A stretch of DNA of 23,613 bases from Faecalibacterium sp. CAG:74 (GTDB lineage: Bacteria > Bacillota > Clostridia > Christensenellales > Aristaeellaceae): NCBI GenBank assembly GCA_000437595.1, contig FR899903.1:1-23613 (forward strand), written 5' to 3'. The notes under the pieces are model-generated. The model was not told the origin of the DNA. It saw only the letters and a list, made by a program, of their open reading frames with translations, and did not search any database. Positions 1 through 8,123 of this stretch are shown here, one piece after another (position 1 is the stretch's first letter; every line of letters starts with the position of its first letter). A program made the translations under genes and the position numbers.

Positions 1-57
1 CTCTGCGGAGGCGACCAGAGGGCTTTGCGGTCGCCCTCTGGACTCCTTCGCATTGCA
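1..57. repeat. GC-rich intergenic hairpin repeat, copy 1
   Basis: A stem of CCAGAGGGC (15-23) pairs with GCCCTCTGG (33-41). The first 15 bases, CTCTGCGGAGGCGAC, recur exactly at 2605-2619, and both copies continue into a G-rich/C-rich stem followed by a CCTTCG stretch. The two copies therefore look like members of one dispersed intergenic repeat family. The window edge may cut this copy. Confidence 0.6.
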
Positions 58-120
58 CTCCCATGTTTCTTGATTTTTCATGTTACAGGGGGTATCGCGC
101 CTGCGTGCGCGATAAGAGAC

Positions 121-153
121 AAAAACAGGGCATCCCCTTTCGAGAACGCCCTG
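121..153 (-). terminator. Rho-independent terminator of the flavoprotein reductase gene
   Basis: On the minus strand CAGGGC and GCCCTG (plus-strand positions 148-153 and 126-131) form a stem followed directly by TTTTTG. It lies 15 bases past the stop codon of the leftward reductase gene, where its terminator is expected. Confidence 0.65.
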
Positions 154-167
154 CCTTGATGATAGGA

Positions 168-2372
168 TTAGTCTTCCAGATGCGCCGCTGCGTAAGCGCC
201 AGCGTCACGACCGGAGACGAAGCAGTAGGACTGCGCGCAGCCGCCATAGTTGGTATACGCCTTGTCCTCATTGAACAGCACGCCCATGCTGTCCGTACCA
301 CAGGCGAACAGACCCGGAATCACGTTGCCATTCGTGTCCAGAACTTGCAGGTTCTCGTTCACGTCCAGACCGCCGCAGGTGCTGTAAATGTACGGCGCGC
401 CGGTGAAGGCGACGTAGTATTCCGAATCCGCCGCGACCGTGCCCAGACGCTCGAACTTGCTCGCATCCTTGCCGAATGCGTCGTTCTCCGGGTTGTAGCC
501 CGCGACAGACGCTTTCAGCGCATCAGCAGAGAAGTCTCCGCCAATCTGCGCCGCCAGCTCGTCCAAGGAAGACGCCTTGTAGATGAAGCCCGCTTCGATG
601 CCTGCGTCAATCACGGTGTCGATGTTTGTCAGCGGAACGTCCGCTTTGATGCCGCCCTGCGTCAGATAACGGCCAGACGCATTCGCGCTCAAGCCCTGCG
701 CACGCAGGATGTCAATCTGCTCCTTGCTGTACACATAGTAGAAGTGATTTCCCTGATAGAAAGCGTTCATGGCGATGGACGATTCGTTGATGAAGCGCTC
801 GCCCTTCATGTTGACCGCCATGCCCTCCGCCGTGCAGACCAGCCCGTAGGGGATGTCGTTGTCCGCCGCGGAGAACTGCGTGGTGATGACCGTCGGCGCA
901 ACGAAGTGAGACATCGGGTACATGCCGATGGCGCGGGTCGCCGCACCGTTTTCGATGGCAGACTCAATCATCTTGCCGTCGTTGGTGGACATGCCGAAGA
1001 GCTTGTACGCCTGACCGATGTACTTCTCCTGCATTTCGTCGCTGCCAGCGAAGCCGCCCGTGCAGAGGATGACCGCCTTGGCGTTGATGGTCACGCTCGT
1101 GCCGTCCGCCTTGATCGCGCGCACGCCGACTGCCTTGCCGTCCTGCATAATCAGCTCGGTTGCTTCCGTTTCCAGCAGGTACTGACCGCCCATCTCGGTG
1201 TAGCGGTCATACGCCTTGGCGAAGAAGCTCTCCGTCAGCTGCTTCTGACCGACATAAGAGGAGAAAATCGCCCACTTGCCGCCGACGAAGCCGACCGCCG
1301 GGGTGAACTCGAAGCCATAGCTTTGCAGCCAGTCGCAGGTCTCGCCGCTTTCATAGATGACCTTGGCAATCAGCTCCGGCTTCGCGCCCTGCGCGCCGTC
1401 CACCGTCGTGTAGTCCGTCCACGTCGCATAGAGAGCATCCGCATCCACCAGTTGCTCGCCAGCCGCCTTGGTGTGAACGCCATTAATCGGGTCTTTCCAA
1501 TCCACAATTTCGCTCGCGACCTGACTGGGCGCGTTGACGTTCGCAGGGCCGGAAGTCGTTACACCCGTGCCGCCCCACTTGCCAGCCTTGTCAATGGCCA
1601 GCACGTTCGCGCCGGATTCCGCCGCTGCCAGCGCCGCCGTCGTGCCGGACGAACCCATGCCGACGACCACGATATCAACATTATATTCTTCTGCCGCGTT
1701 GACTTTCGGAATCGCCTTGTACATTCCAGACACATCCATGCCCGCGCTTTCCAGCGCATTGACGACCGCCGCGCGGACGCCGTTCGAGCTTGCCGTCGCG
1801 CCGCAGATGGCATCCACCGCAAGGCTCTGATTCTCCACCACGCGCGGAATCCACTTGTCCTCCACCGCGGCAATCATGCCCATCGTTTCGCCATTGTCGC
1901 CCACGGTCACGGACGCGATTTTGCCGTCCTTGATTTCGACCGTCACCTGCACCTTCTGCGTCAGGTTGAAGCCGCTTCCATCGCCGGTATACACGCCGTC
2001 CACAAGAGCGGTTTCCGCCTTCTCTTCGCCCGCCGCCTGACGGAGGCAGTCCGCCAGCGCCGCCTTGACCGCGTTCGACGTCACCGTCGCGCTCGCCACC
2101 GCGTCCACCTCATCGGCGGAGGATACGCCAATCAGCTTTTCGGTCAGCGTCTTAATGGCGGCGCCGCCAATCGCCTCGGTCTCCTTGTCGCCGGTGATGG
2201 TCGCCGCCGTGACCTTGCCGTCCATGACCGTGACTTTCACCGTCACCGCACCGCCAAAGCCCTGACTCGTCGCCTCATAATCGCCGGACGCAAGCGTCCC
2301 TTCCGCCGAAGCCATCGGCAGCATCATCGCCGCGCCGACAAGGAACGCCAGAACCCGTTTCGTGTTCTTCAT
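168..2372 (-). CDS. Secreted FAD-dependent reductase with two FMN-binding domains (fumarate/urocanate reductase-like)
   Basis: A 734-residue flavoprotein of the fumarate reductase/succinate dehydrogenase flavoprotein superfamily. Residues 1-23 form a signal peptide ending in ASA. Two tandem FMN_bind domains follow, with flavinylation-type motifs ASATVTS (about 93-99) and CGATASS (190-196); in this family an ApbE-type transferase attaches FMN covalently to the Thr/Ser. An FAD dinucleotide-binding motif, VGMGSSG, lies at 237-243, and the C-terminus has the usual GGL...IPGLFACG...GRDAG pattern. No haem-binding CXXCH is seen, so electrons probably come from a membrane flavin or quinone system, as known for extracytosolic flavoprotein reductases of Gram-positives. 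It probably reduces an organic acceptor outside the membrane; the substrate cannot be read from the sequence. It stands alone with its own promoter. The start fits a short AAGGA element 10 bases upstream. Confidence 0.85.
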   Translation of the reverse strand: MKNTKRVLAFLVGAAMMLPMASAEGTLASGDYEATSQGFGGAVTVKVTVMDGKVTAATITGDKETEAIGGAAIKTLTEKLIGVSSADEVDAVASATVTSNAVKAALADCLRQAAGEEKAETALVDGVYTGDGSGFNLTQKVQVTVEIKDGKIASVTVGDNGETMGMIAAVEDKWIPRVVENQSLAVDAICGATASSNGVRAAVVNALESAGMDVSGMYKAIPKVNAAEEYNVDIVVVGMGSSGTTAALAAAESGANVLAIDKAGKWGGTGVTTSGPANVNAPSQVASEIVDWKDPINGVHTKAAGEQLVDADALYATWTDYTTVDGAQGAKPELIAKVIYESGETCDWLQSYGFEFTPAVGFVGGKWAIFSSYVGQKQLTESFFAKAYDRYTEMGGQYLLETEATELIMQDGKAVGVRAIKADGTSVTINAKAVILCTGGFAGSDEMQEKYIGQAYKLFGMSTNDGKMIESAIENGAATRAIGMYPMSHFVAPTVITTQFSAADNDIPYGLVCTAEGMAVNMKGERFINESSIAMNAFYQGNHFYYVYSKEQIDILRAQGLSANASGRYLTQGGIKADVPLTNIDTVIDAGIEAGFIYKASSLDELAAQIGGDFSADALKASVAGYNPENDAFGKDASKFERLGTVAADSEYYVAFTGAPYIYSTCGGLDVNENLQVLDTNGNVIPGLFACGTDSMGVLFNEDKAYTNYGGCAQSYCFVSGRDAGAYAAAHLED

Positions 2373-2422
2373 GGTTCTTTTCCTTCTTTCCTGCGGACAT
2401 TTTTTGTCTGCATATCATGATA

Positions 2423-2451
2423 ATTATATAACGATGATTCACGCTCGTCAA
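2423..2451 (-). promoter_or_regulatory. Sigma-A promoter of the flavoprotein reductase
   Basis: Minus strand: -35 TTGACG (2451-2446), a 17-base spacer, and a perfect -10 TATAAT (2428-2423), about 50 bases upstream of the reductase start. It matches the housekeeping consensus very well. Confidence 0.75.
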
Positions 2452-2601
2452 TAGCTTCTTGTCCATATCAGACGTTATTTCATGCTTTTTTGCTATTGCA
2501 GCTAGTTGAAGCTGCATTTTCCGGCTCACTGAAATTTTGGTTCTCTTCGGCATGAGCTTTTGGTGGCATCTGCTGCTTGACTTTATTGTGGCAGAGGGTT
2601 T

Positions 2602-2662
2602 CGCCTCTGCGGAGGCGACGAGGGGGCAATGGAAACATACGAAGTCTGCGATCGCCCCCTCG
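2602..2662. repeat. GC-rich intergenic hairpin repeat, copy 2
   Basis: This contains hairpin CGCCTC-TGCG-GAGGCG (2602-2617) and a longer stem, CGAGGGGGC (2619-2627) with GCCCCCTCG (2654-2662). Positions 2605-2619 are identical to 1-15. It occupies the middle of the 403-base gap between the divergent reductase and ABC genes; the rest of that gap holds their two promoters and no convincing gene. Confidence 0.6.
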
Positions 2663-2714
2663 ACCCCTTCGGCGCCGTCACTATCATACTTTTGGGGTTA
2701 AGAAATAGTATAGC

Positions 2715-2743
2715 TTGAAACAACTCTCTGTTCGTGGTACAAT
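2715..2743 (+). promoter_or_regulatory. Sigma-A promoter of the ABC exporter
   Basis: A -35 TTGAAA (2715-2720), 17-base spacer and -10 TACAAT (2738-2743) lie 32 bases upstream of the exporter start codon. An AGGAG ribosome site at 2762-2766 follows. Confidence 0.75.
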
Positions 2744-2775
2744 GGATTTGAATCTACGAACAGGAGTTTTTTTGT

Positions 2776-4548
2776 ATGGCAAAGCAGGAGAACCGCAATA
2801 CCCTCAGTACCAGCGTCCTTGTCCGACGCTTCCTCCCCTACTTCCGCAAGTACCGCAAGACCATGGCGTTCGACCTGTGCTGCGCGGCGCTGACGACCGT
2901 CTGCGAGCTGGTGCTGCCGCTGATTGTCCGCACAATTACGACCCGCGCGACCTACGACGTTGCGTCGCTGACGGTGCCGTTCGTGCTGATGATGGGCGGT
3001 GTCTACATGCTGCTGCGCGTCATCGACGCGGCGGCGAACTACTACATGCAGTCCATCGGGCATATCATGGGCAGCCAGCTGGAAACGGATATGCGCCACG
3101 ACATCTTCCACCACCTGCAAGAACTGTCCTTCGGCTACTACTCGGACACGAAAGTCGGGCAGATCATGGCGCGCATCACGTCCGACCTGTTTGAAATCAC
3201 CGAGTTTGCGCACCACTGCCCGGAGGAATTTCTGATTGCGGGCGTGAAGATTCTCGTGTCCTTCATCATCCTCTGCACGATGAATATCCCCATGACGCTG
3301 ATGATGTTCGCCGTGCTGCCGTTCATGCTCTACTTTGCCAAGCGCTTCAACACCAAGATGCGGCAGATTTTCAAGGAGCGCAACAAGCAGGTCGGCGAAA
3401 TCAACGCGCAGGTGGAAGATTCGCTGCTGGGCATCCGCGTGGTAAAGTCGTTCGCGAACGAGGAAATTGAGGAAAAGAAGTTCGCCGACGGCAATGCGAA
3501 GTTTCTGGACCTCAAGGCGCAGTCATACCGCGTGATGGCACAGTTCGGCACATCGAACCGCATTTTTGACGGGCTGATGTACATCGTGATCGTCGTCGGC
3601 GGGGCACTGTTCATTAAGGCGGGGCGGCTCAGCGCGGCGGACTTCATGGCGTATCTGCTGTATGCGAACGTGCTGCTGAACTCCATCCGCCGTATCGTTG
3701 AATTCACCGAGCAGTTCCAGCGCGGCATGACCGGCATCGACCGCTTCCTCGAAATCATGGACGCCCCGGCGGAGATTGTGGACGCGCCGGACGCGAAGGT
3801 GCTGACGGATGTCCGGGGCGAAGTCGCGTTCGACCACGTTTCCTTCCACTATCAGGACGATGACGCCGAGGTCATCCACAACCTGAACATGACCGTCCGT
3901 CCGGGGCAGTCGATTGCCTTGGTCGGGCCGTCCGGCGCGGGCAAAACCACGCTGTGCAACCTGATTCCGCGCTTCTACGACGTAACGGGCGGCTGCATCC
4001 GCATCGACGGGCAGGACATCCGCACGCTGACGCAGAAGAGCCTGCGCGAAGCCATCGGCATGGTGCAGCAGGAGGTCTACCTGTTCGCCGGGTCGGTGCT
4101 GGAGAATATCGCATACGGCAAGCCCGGCGCATCCCGCGCGGAAGTCGAAGAAGCCGCAAAACTGGCGGGCGCGCACGAGTTCATCTCCGCCCTGCCCCAC
4201 GGCTATGACACTTATGTCGGCGAGCGCGGCGTCCGGCTTTCCGGCGGACAGAAGCAGCGCATTTCCATCGCGCGCGTGTTCCTGAAAAATCCGCCGATTC
4301 TGATTCTGGACGAAGCGACCTCCGCGCTGGACAACGAGAGCGAGCACATCGTCCAGCAGTCGCTCGAAAAGCTGGCGAAGGGGCGCACCGTGTTCACCAT
4401 TGCGCACCGCCTGACGACCATCAAGGGTGCCGACTGCATCTGGGTGCTGACGGAGAAAGGCGTAGAAGAGCAGGGCAGCCACACGGAGCTGATTGCAAAA
4501 GGCGGTCTGTATGCGCACCTGTTCGCCATGTACACCAGCGACCGATAA
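2776..4548 (+). CDS. ABC exporter, fused membrane and ATPase domains
   Basis: A 590-residue half-transporter of the MsbA/LmrA/multidrug exporter type, the usual length for the family. Residues about 20-310 are the six-helix ABC membrane domain. The ATPase domain runs from about 345 with Walker A GPSGAGKT (384-391), Q-loop Gln at 431-432, signature LSGGQ (488-492), Walker B ILILDE (508-513) and switch His 544, so all catalytic motifs are intact. It should act as a dimer in the plasma membrane, either homodimer or with a partner elsewhere, since no second half-transporter lies next to it. Its own promoter is upstream, and AGGAG sits 9 bases before the ATG. The substrate (lipid, drug or peptide) cannot be predicted. 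The inverted-repeat element at 4563 begins 15 bases after the stop. Confidence 0.93.
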   Translation: MAKQENRNTLSTSVLVRRFLPYFRKYRKTMAFDLCCAALTTVCELVLPLIVRTITTRATYDVASLTVPFVLMMGGVYMLLRVIDAAANYYMQSIGHIMGSQLETDMRHDIFHHLQELSFGYYSDTKVGQIMARITSDLFEITEFAHHCPEEFLIAGVKILVSFIILCTMNIPMTLMMFAVLPFMLYFAKRFNTKMRQIFKERNKQVGEINAQVEDSLLGIRVVKSFANEEIEEKKFADGNAKFLDLKAQSYRVMAQFGTSNRIFDGLMYIVIVVGGALFIKAGRLSAADFMAYLLYANVLLNSIRRIVEFTEQFQRGMTGIDRFLEIMDAPAEIVDAPDAKVLTDVRGEVAFDHVSFHYQDDDAEVIHNLNMTVRPGQSIALVGPSGAGKTTLCNLIPRFYDVTGGCIRIDGQDIRTLTQKSLREAIGMVQQEVYLFAGSVLENIAYGKPGASRAEVEEAAKLAGAHEFISALPHGYDTYVGERGVRLSGGQKQRISIARVFLKNPPILILDEATSALDNESEHIVQQSLEKLAKGRTVFTIAHRLTTIKGADCIWVLTEKGVEEQGSHTELIAKGGLYAHLFAMYTSDR

Positions 4549-4562
4549 TTTCTTGACAAGCG

Positions 4563-4722
4563 ATACTATTCCAAATGAGAATGTGCCAAGATGCGCCGCG
4601 AATTTTTCGCGCTGGCTAACGGGAGTGAAATGCAGCGTAGCAGCGCTACGCTAAATGGAACGAACGGACGCCAGCGCGGAAAAGGCGCAAGCAGATGGCA
4701 CAGGCGAATGCAGGAATAGTAT
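4563..4722. repeat. 160-nt MITE-like inverted-repeat element
   Basis: The ends are perfect inverted repeats: ATACTATTCC (4563-4572) and GGAATAGTAT (4713-4722). Nested pairs share almost the same centre: TGTGCCA (4582-4588) with TGGCACA (4696-4702), CGCGCTGGC (4608-4616) with GCCAGCGCG (4670-4678), and a central hairpin AGCGTAGC-AGC-GCTACGCT (4634-4652). No open reading frame of note and no clear target duplication is visible. It could be a miniature transposable element, a dispersed repeat or a structured RNA. It fills most of the 257-base gap between the exporter and the isomerase fusion. Confidence 0.6.
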
Positions 4723-4805
4723 GGGCAAGGAAAAGCGGTTTTCAGCCGTTATCTCTTGTAAAAGCAATTTCATTCTACTATCCCATTTTAAGGAGGAATA
4801 CTATT

Positions 4806-6260
4806 ATGCTGCTTACCCGTGGTCTTACGCCCGATTTCGATTCCGTCTGCGCCCTGTACGCGCGCGTCACCAGCGCCATGCACGAAAAGGGCATTGCCCA
4901 GTGGAACTGGGGAACGTACCCCAACGCTGACCAGATTCACAAGAGTATCGACGCCGGGACGCTCTACGTTGTGCGCGAAGGGAACACCGTTGTCGCCGCC
5001 GTCACCCTCGATTCGACCTTTGAATCCGCTTACGACGCCGTCAACTGGCTCTTCGGCGGCAAACCCGGCACGTTCCACCGCCTGTGCATCGCGCCGGAAA
5101 AGCAGCGGCAGGGGCTGGGGCGCGGCATGATGGGTGAAATGCTCGCCATTCTGCGTTCTCAAGGCTGCACCGCGCTGCGCTGCGACACGCTGGTGAACAA
5201 CAGTGCCGCCCTCACCCTCTACCAGAAAATCGGGATGCGCATCGCGGGGCATATCCGCTATGCTTCCCTGCCCGACCTGCGGTTCGCCGCGCTGGAAATG
5301 CGCCTGACGGACGACTGCCCGCTGCTGCCACTGAAAATGCACCCGGCGTTCCGTGGCGGCAAGCTGACCCCGTGGGGCGGCGAGAAGCTGCGCACGGTAT
5401 ACAGCAAGGACATCCGCGAAGTGCCGACGGGCGAAAGTCTGGAGGTTTCGTGCATTCCGGGGCTGGAATCGACCGACGACGCGGGCGTAAAGCTGCCCGA
5501 CCTGATTGCCGCTTACGGCGAAGCATTCGCGGGCGAGTACGCCAAGAAGCCCTTCCCGCTGCTGCTGAAGCTGATTGACGCTGCCGAACCGCTGTCCGTG
5601 CAGGTGCATCCGAACGACGATTACGCCGCACGCGTGGAGAACGGCAAACTCGGCAAGACCGAAGCATGGCTGATTCTGGACGCGCCGGAAGGCAGTCAGC
5701 TCGTCTACGGCATCAAGCCCGGCACAACGCTTGACACCCTACGCACCGCGTGCGAACAGGGCGCGGCAGTCGAGCCGCTCCTGCGCCGCGTGACAGTGCA
5801 TCCGGGCGACGTGTGTTTCATTCCGGCGGGCTGCGTCCACGCCATCGGCGCGGGCATCATGCTCTACGAAATCCAGCAGTCGTCCGACATCACCTACCGC
5901 TTCTACGACTGGGATCGCGTGGACAAGAACGGCAACCGCCGCGAACTGCACCTGCAAAAGGCGTTGGACGTGACCGACCTGACCTTCTCCCTCGACCCGA
6001 TTCCCGCGCCCAATAAGCCCGTTGCGCGCGTGCTGGACGAAAAATACTTCACGCTGGACTTGGTGAATGTGCAGGGCGAAGCGGTGCTGCCCGCCGTGAC
6101 GGCGTTCGGGCTTTTGACGGCGCTCGACGGCGACTTGAACGTGCGTTTCGCGGGTGGTCAACTGACGCTGCGCAAGGGCGAAAGCGCATACATCCCGCAC
6201 ACTGCGCCCGTGCTGACACTGCACGGCAAGGGACGCGCCGCGCTGTCCATGCCGCGGTAA
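4806..6260 (+). CDS. GNAT N-acetyltransferase fused to class I mannose-6-phosphate isomerase
   Basis: A 484-residue two-domain protein. Residues 1-167 are a GNAT acetyltransferase with the acetyl-CoA loop QRQGLGRG (100-107) and a typical NNSAALTLYQKIGM helix-strand region (131-144). Residues about 173-484 are a complete short bacterial mannose-6-phosphate isomerase. Its zinc ligands are visible as Gln266 and His268 (QVHPND), Glu286 (KTEAW) and His345 (AGCVHAIG), and the catalytic Arg365 lies in TYRFYDWDR. The isomerase interconverts fructose-6-phosphate and mannose-6-phosphate, feeding GDP-sugar and glycan synthesis; the acetyltransferase substrate is unknown. The start at 4806 is chosen because AAGGAGG (4790-4796) precedes it by 9 bases and the GNAT fold begins there; an in-frame ATG 37 codons upstream lies in the inverted repeat. 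The O-antigen-ligase-like gene follows 21 bases later and is probably co-transcribed. Confidence 0.9.
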   Translation: MLLTRGLTPDFDSVCALYARVTSAMHEKGIAQWNWGTYPNADQIHKSIDAGTLYVVREGNTVVAAVTLDSTFESAYDAVNWLFGGKPGTFHRLCIAPEKQRQGLGRGMMGEMLAILRSQGCTALRCDTLVNNSAALTLYQKIGMRIAGHIRYASLPDLRFAALEMRLTDDCPLLPLKMHPAFRGGKLTPWGGEKLRTVYSKDIREVPTGESLEVSCIPGLESTDDAGVKLPDLIAAYGEAFAGEYAKKPFPLLLKLIDAAEPLSVQVHPNDDYAARVENGKLGKTEAWLILDAPEGSQLVYGIKPGTTLDTLRTACEQGAAVEPLLRRVTVHPGDVCFIPAGCVHAIGAGIMLYEIQQSSDITYRFYDWDRVDKNGNRRELHLQKALDVTDLTFSLDPIPAPNKPVARVLDEKYFTLDLVNVQGEAVLPAVTAFGLLTALDGDLNVRFAGGQLTLRKGESAYIPHTAPVLTLHGKGRAALSMPR

Positions 6261-6281
6261 ATGAAAATCCGGAGGTGAAGC

Positions 6282-7823
6282 ATGAAGACGTACTGCTTCC
6301 ACCCGCCAAAGAATATCATCGTCGGAACGCTGGCAGCGATTCTCTGGGTCGCCGTCTTCCCGTTCTGGCTGCTGGGCGAAAGTACGCCGCTGAACGCGCT
6401 GGTGTCGGGCGAAGTTCCGCTGTGGGATACCCTCACTTGCCTGACGATGCAGGATTACAGCAACATCACCCGCGCGAAGTGGGACGGAATGCTGATTTTC
6501 ACCATGCTGGCCCTCCTGCTGACGATTCCGACCCTCTTCCGCCGGGAAAAGCGCCGAAAACTGCCGCTGATGCTGATGTTGCTCTTCCTGCTCTGGACAG
6601 GATTGTCCTGCTTCTTCGGCAGTCACGCAGGGGAAATGAATGCTTGGGGCGTGCCGACCGTATTGTGGGGTTCGGGGCGGTATGAGGGCTTCGTGACCAT
6701 CGCGTGCTACGGGCTGATTTTCCTATGTCTGCGCCGCATGGACGCGAATGTCCCCGCGCTGCTGACAGTTTGCAGCGCTGCTGTAACAGGCTATCTCGTC
6801 CTCGTGCTGCTGCAATACGCGGGGTTCAATCCCCTGTCGCTCTTTCCGATGGGCAGGAGCATCCGCACAAACTACGAATTTCAGGGCACCATCGGCAATA
6901 TCGACCTTGTCAGCGCATGGGTCTGCCTGCTGATGCCGGGGCTGCTGGGCAGCTTCGTCTTAGGGCAAAAACATCATTGGCTGCATCTGCCGGGCGGGCT
7001 GTGCGCTATCCTGCTGACGCTGCTGATGGACGTGCAGAGCGGGCTGATTGTGCTGGTGCTGACGCTTCTTGCGCTCATTTGCCTTGCGCTCCGTCAGCCG
7101 GAATGTTTGGCGCGCCTGCTGCTGATGCTGGGCTTGACGCTGCTGCTCTTCGCGCTGCGCCAAGCGATCGCCCTGCCGTGGCTTGATGGCTCGGCGGATA
7201 TCGAATTCGCGCCGGGGCAGGTCAGCGCAGTCTGCACGCTTCTCGGCGTTGTACTGGTTGCCCTCGCGCCGCTGCTGATGTGCCATCCGCCGCGCCCCCT
7301 GCCGCGAAAGGGGCTGCTGGCGCTCGTGTGCGCGGGGCTGCTTGTGGCGCTGATACTCGTCGCCTTTCTCCCCTTGCCGGAGGGCGGTGCGCTCTGGGAG
7401 ATGCACGAATTGCTGAACGGCCGCGCGCAGGACGCGTTCGGCTCGGAGAGAATCGGCGTTTGGCGGATGACGCTGGAAATGACCGCGCAGTCGCCGTGGT
7501 TCGGGCTTTCACCGGATGCGTTCTACGCCGCTTTCCGCGATTATCTTGATGCAACCGGGCAGACCATTCTGCAAAACTTCGATAATCCGCATAATTTCTT
7601 TCTGCAAACGATGGTGAATAGCGGGATTCCGGCGGCGCTGCTGCTGATGCTGACGTGCGCCGCGGCGATTGCGGGGGCAATCAGGAAGCGGGAGACACTG
7701 CCGCTGGCGATGATGGCGGTTGGTTTTTTGGCGCAGGGGATGTTTACGTTCAGTATTTGCTTGACATCGCCGATGTTCTACGCGGTGCTGGGACTTTGCG
7801 CCGCGAAAAAAGCCGCGGAATAA
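6282..7823 (+). CDS. O-antigen ligase/polymerase-like polytopic membrane protein
   Basis: 513 residues, with about 11-12 hydrophobic segments. The family-typical loop lies near the C-terminus: GSERIGVWRMTLEM (387-400), SPWFGLSPDAF (404-414) and DNPHNFFLQTMVNSGIP (434-450). This matches the Wzy_C/O-antigen ligase pattern, in which the extracellular loop carries the Arg and His used in glycan transfer. In Gram-positives such proteins polymerise or attach surface polysaccharides, and a mannose-6-phosphate isomerase directly upstream fits glycan supply. GGAGGT (6271-6276) sits 5 bases before the ATG. No glycosyltransferases are nearby, so the glycan is unknown. The final residues are hydrophilic and end at AAE. 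Confidence 0.8.
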   Translation: MKTYCFHPPKNIIVGTLAAILWVAVFPFWLLGESTPLNALVSGEVPLWDTLTCLTMQDYSNITRAKWDGMLIFTMLALLLTIPTLFRREKRRKLPLMLMLLFLLWTGLSCFFGSHAGEMNAWGVPTVLWGSGRYEGFVTIACYGLIFLCLRRMDANVPALLTVCSAAVTGYLVLVLLQYAGFNPLSLFPMGRSIRTNYEFQGTIGNIDLVSAWVCLLMPGLLGSFVLGQKHHWLHLPGGLCAILLTLLMDVQSGLIVLVLTLLALICLALRQPECLARLLLMLGLTLLLFALRQAIALPWLDGSADIEFAPGQVSAVCTLLGVVLVALAPLLMCHPPRPLPRKGLLALVCAGLLVALILVAFLPLPEGGALWEMHELLNGRAQDAFGSERIGVWRMTLEMTAQSPWFGLSPDAFYAAFRDYLDATGQTILQNFDNPHNFFLQTMVNSGIPAALLLMLTCAAAIAGAIRKRETLPLAMMAVGFLAQGMFTFSICLTSPMFYAVLGLCAAKKAAE

Positions 7824-7867
7824 ACCAGTAAGGGAAACGCACTCAAGCCGGGCAGCCCAAAACGGGT

Positions 7868-7934
7868 CAAGGGGCAATGCCCCTTGCAGGGTCAAGGGAC
7901 AGCGTCCCTTGTGGGGCTTGGGGCAACGCCCCAA
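7868..7934. repeat. Three tandem hairpins with a 25-base period
   Basis: Three related perfect stem-loops begin at 7868, 7893 and 7918, exactly 25 bases apart: CAAGGGGC-aat-GCCCCTTG, CAAGGGAC-agc-GTCCCTTG and TTGGGGC-aac-GCCCCAA. Stem sequences differ by compensating changes (GGGGC/GCCCC against GGGAC/GTCCC), so pairing is kept. None is followed by a T-run, so they are not ordinary terminators for the upstream membrane protein. Confidence 0.75.
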
Positions 7935-7984
7935 CTGCCGGACGTGTAATCAACTGCGTGAGAAAAGTCAAGTATGCCACCCAC

Positions 7985-8096
7985 GCGCTGAACAGCGAAG
8001 CGCTTTCAGCGCAGTACACAAACTTCGCGCGTCCGCAGACGCGCCCCCAGCTCGCTCTACCCACCACTTGCATATTGTCGCGCCCATTGGCGCGAC
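7985..8096. repeat. Cluster of three further hairpins upstream of the DUF975 genes
   Basis: Stem one pairs GCGCTGAA and AGCG (7985-7992, 7994-7997) with CGCT and TTCAGCGC (8001-8012). Stem two is GCGCGTC-cgca-GACGCGC (8027-8044). Stem three is GTCGCGCC-catt-GGCGCGAC (8077-8096), which ends 11 bases before the AAAGGAG ribosome site of the first DUF975 gene. With the tandem hairpins at 7868 they fill the 300-base gap. No gene and no convincing promoter are seen in the gap. Confidence 0.6.
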
Positions 8097-8123
8097 CCGA
8101 CACCACGAAAGGAGATACACACC

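Noticed and set aside
63..2420. A very long open frame on the plus strand opposite the reductase gene (785 codons).
   Set aside because: It is Arg/His/Val-rich antisense translation of a GC-rich gene, has no ribosome site, and the minus strand encodes a full, recognisable flavoprotein with its own promoter and terminator.
2275..2553. A possible 92-residue Lys-rich protein upstream of the reductase on the minus strand.
   Set aside because: It has no ribosome site and runs across the reductase promoter into another frame of its coding region.
4695..4805. An N-terminal extension of 37 codons on the GNAT-isomerase fusion.
   Set aside because: These codons lie partly in the inverted-repeat element, the GNAT fold starts after them, and AAGGAGG points to the ATG at 4806.
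7868..7934. The tandem hairpins as a CRISPR-like array.
   Set aside because: Units of 25 bases have no spacers of constant length between identical repeats; the units themselves vary and no cas gene is present.
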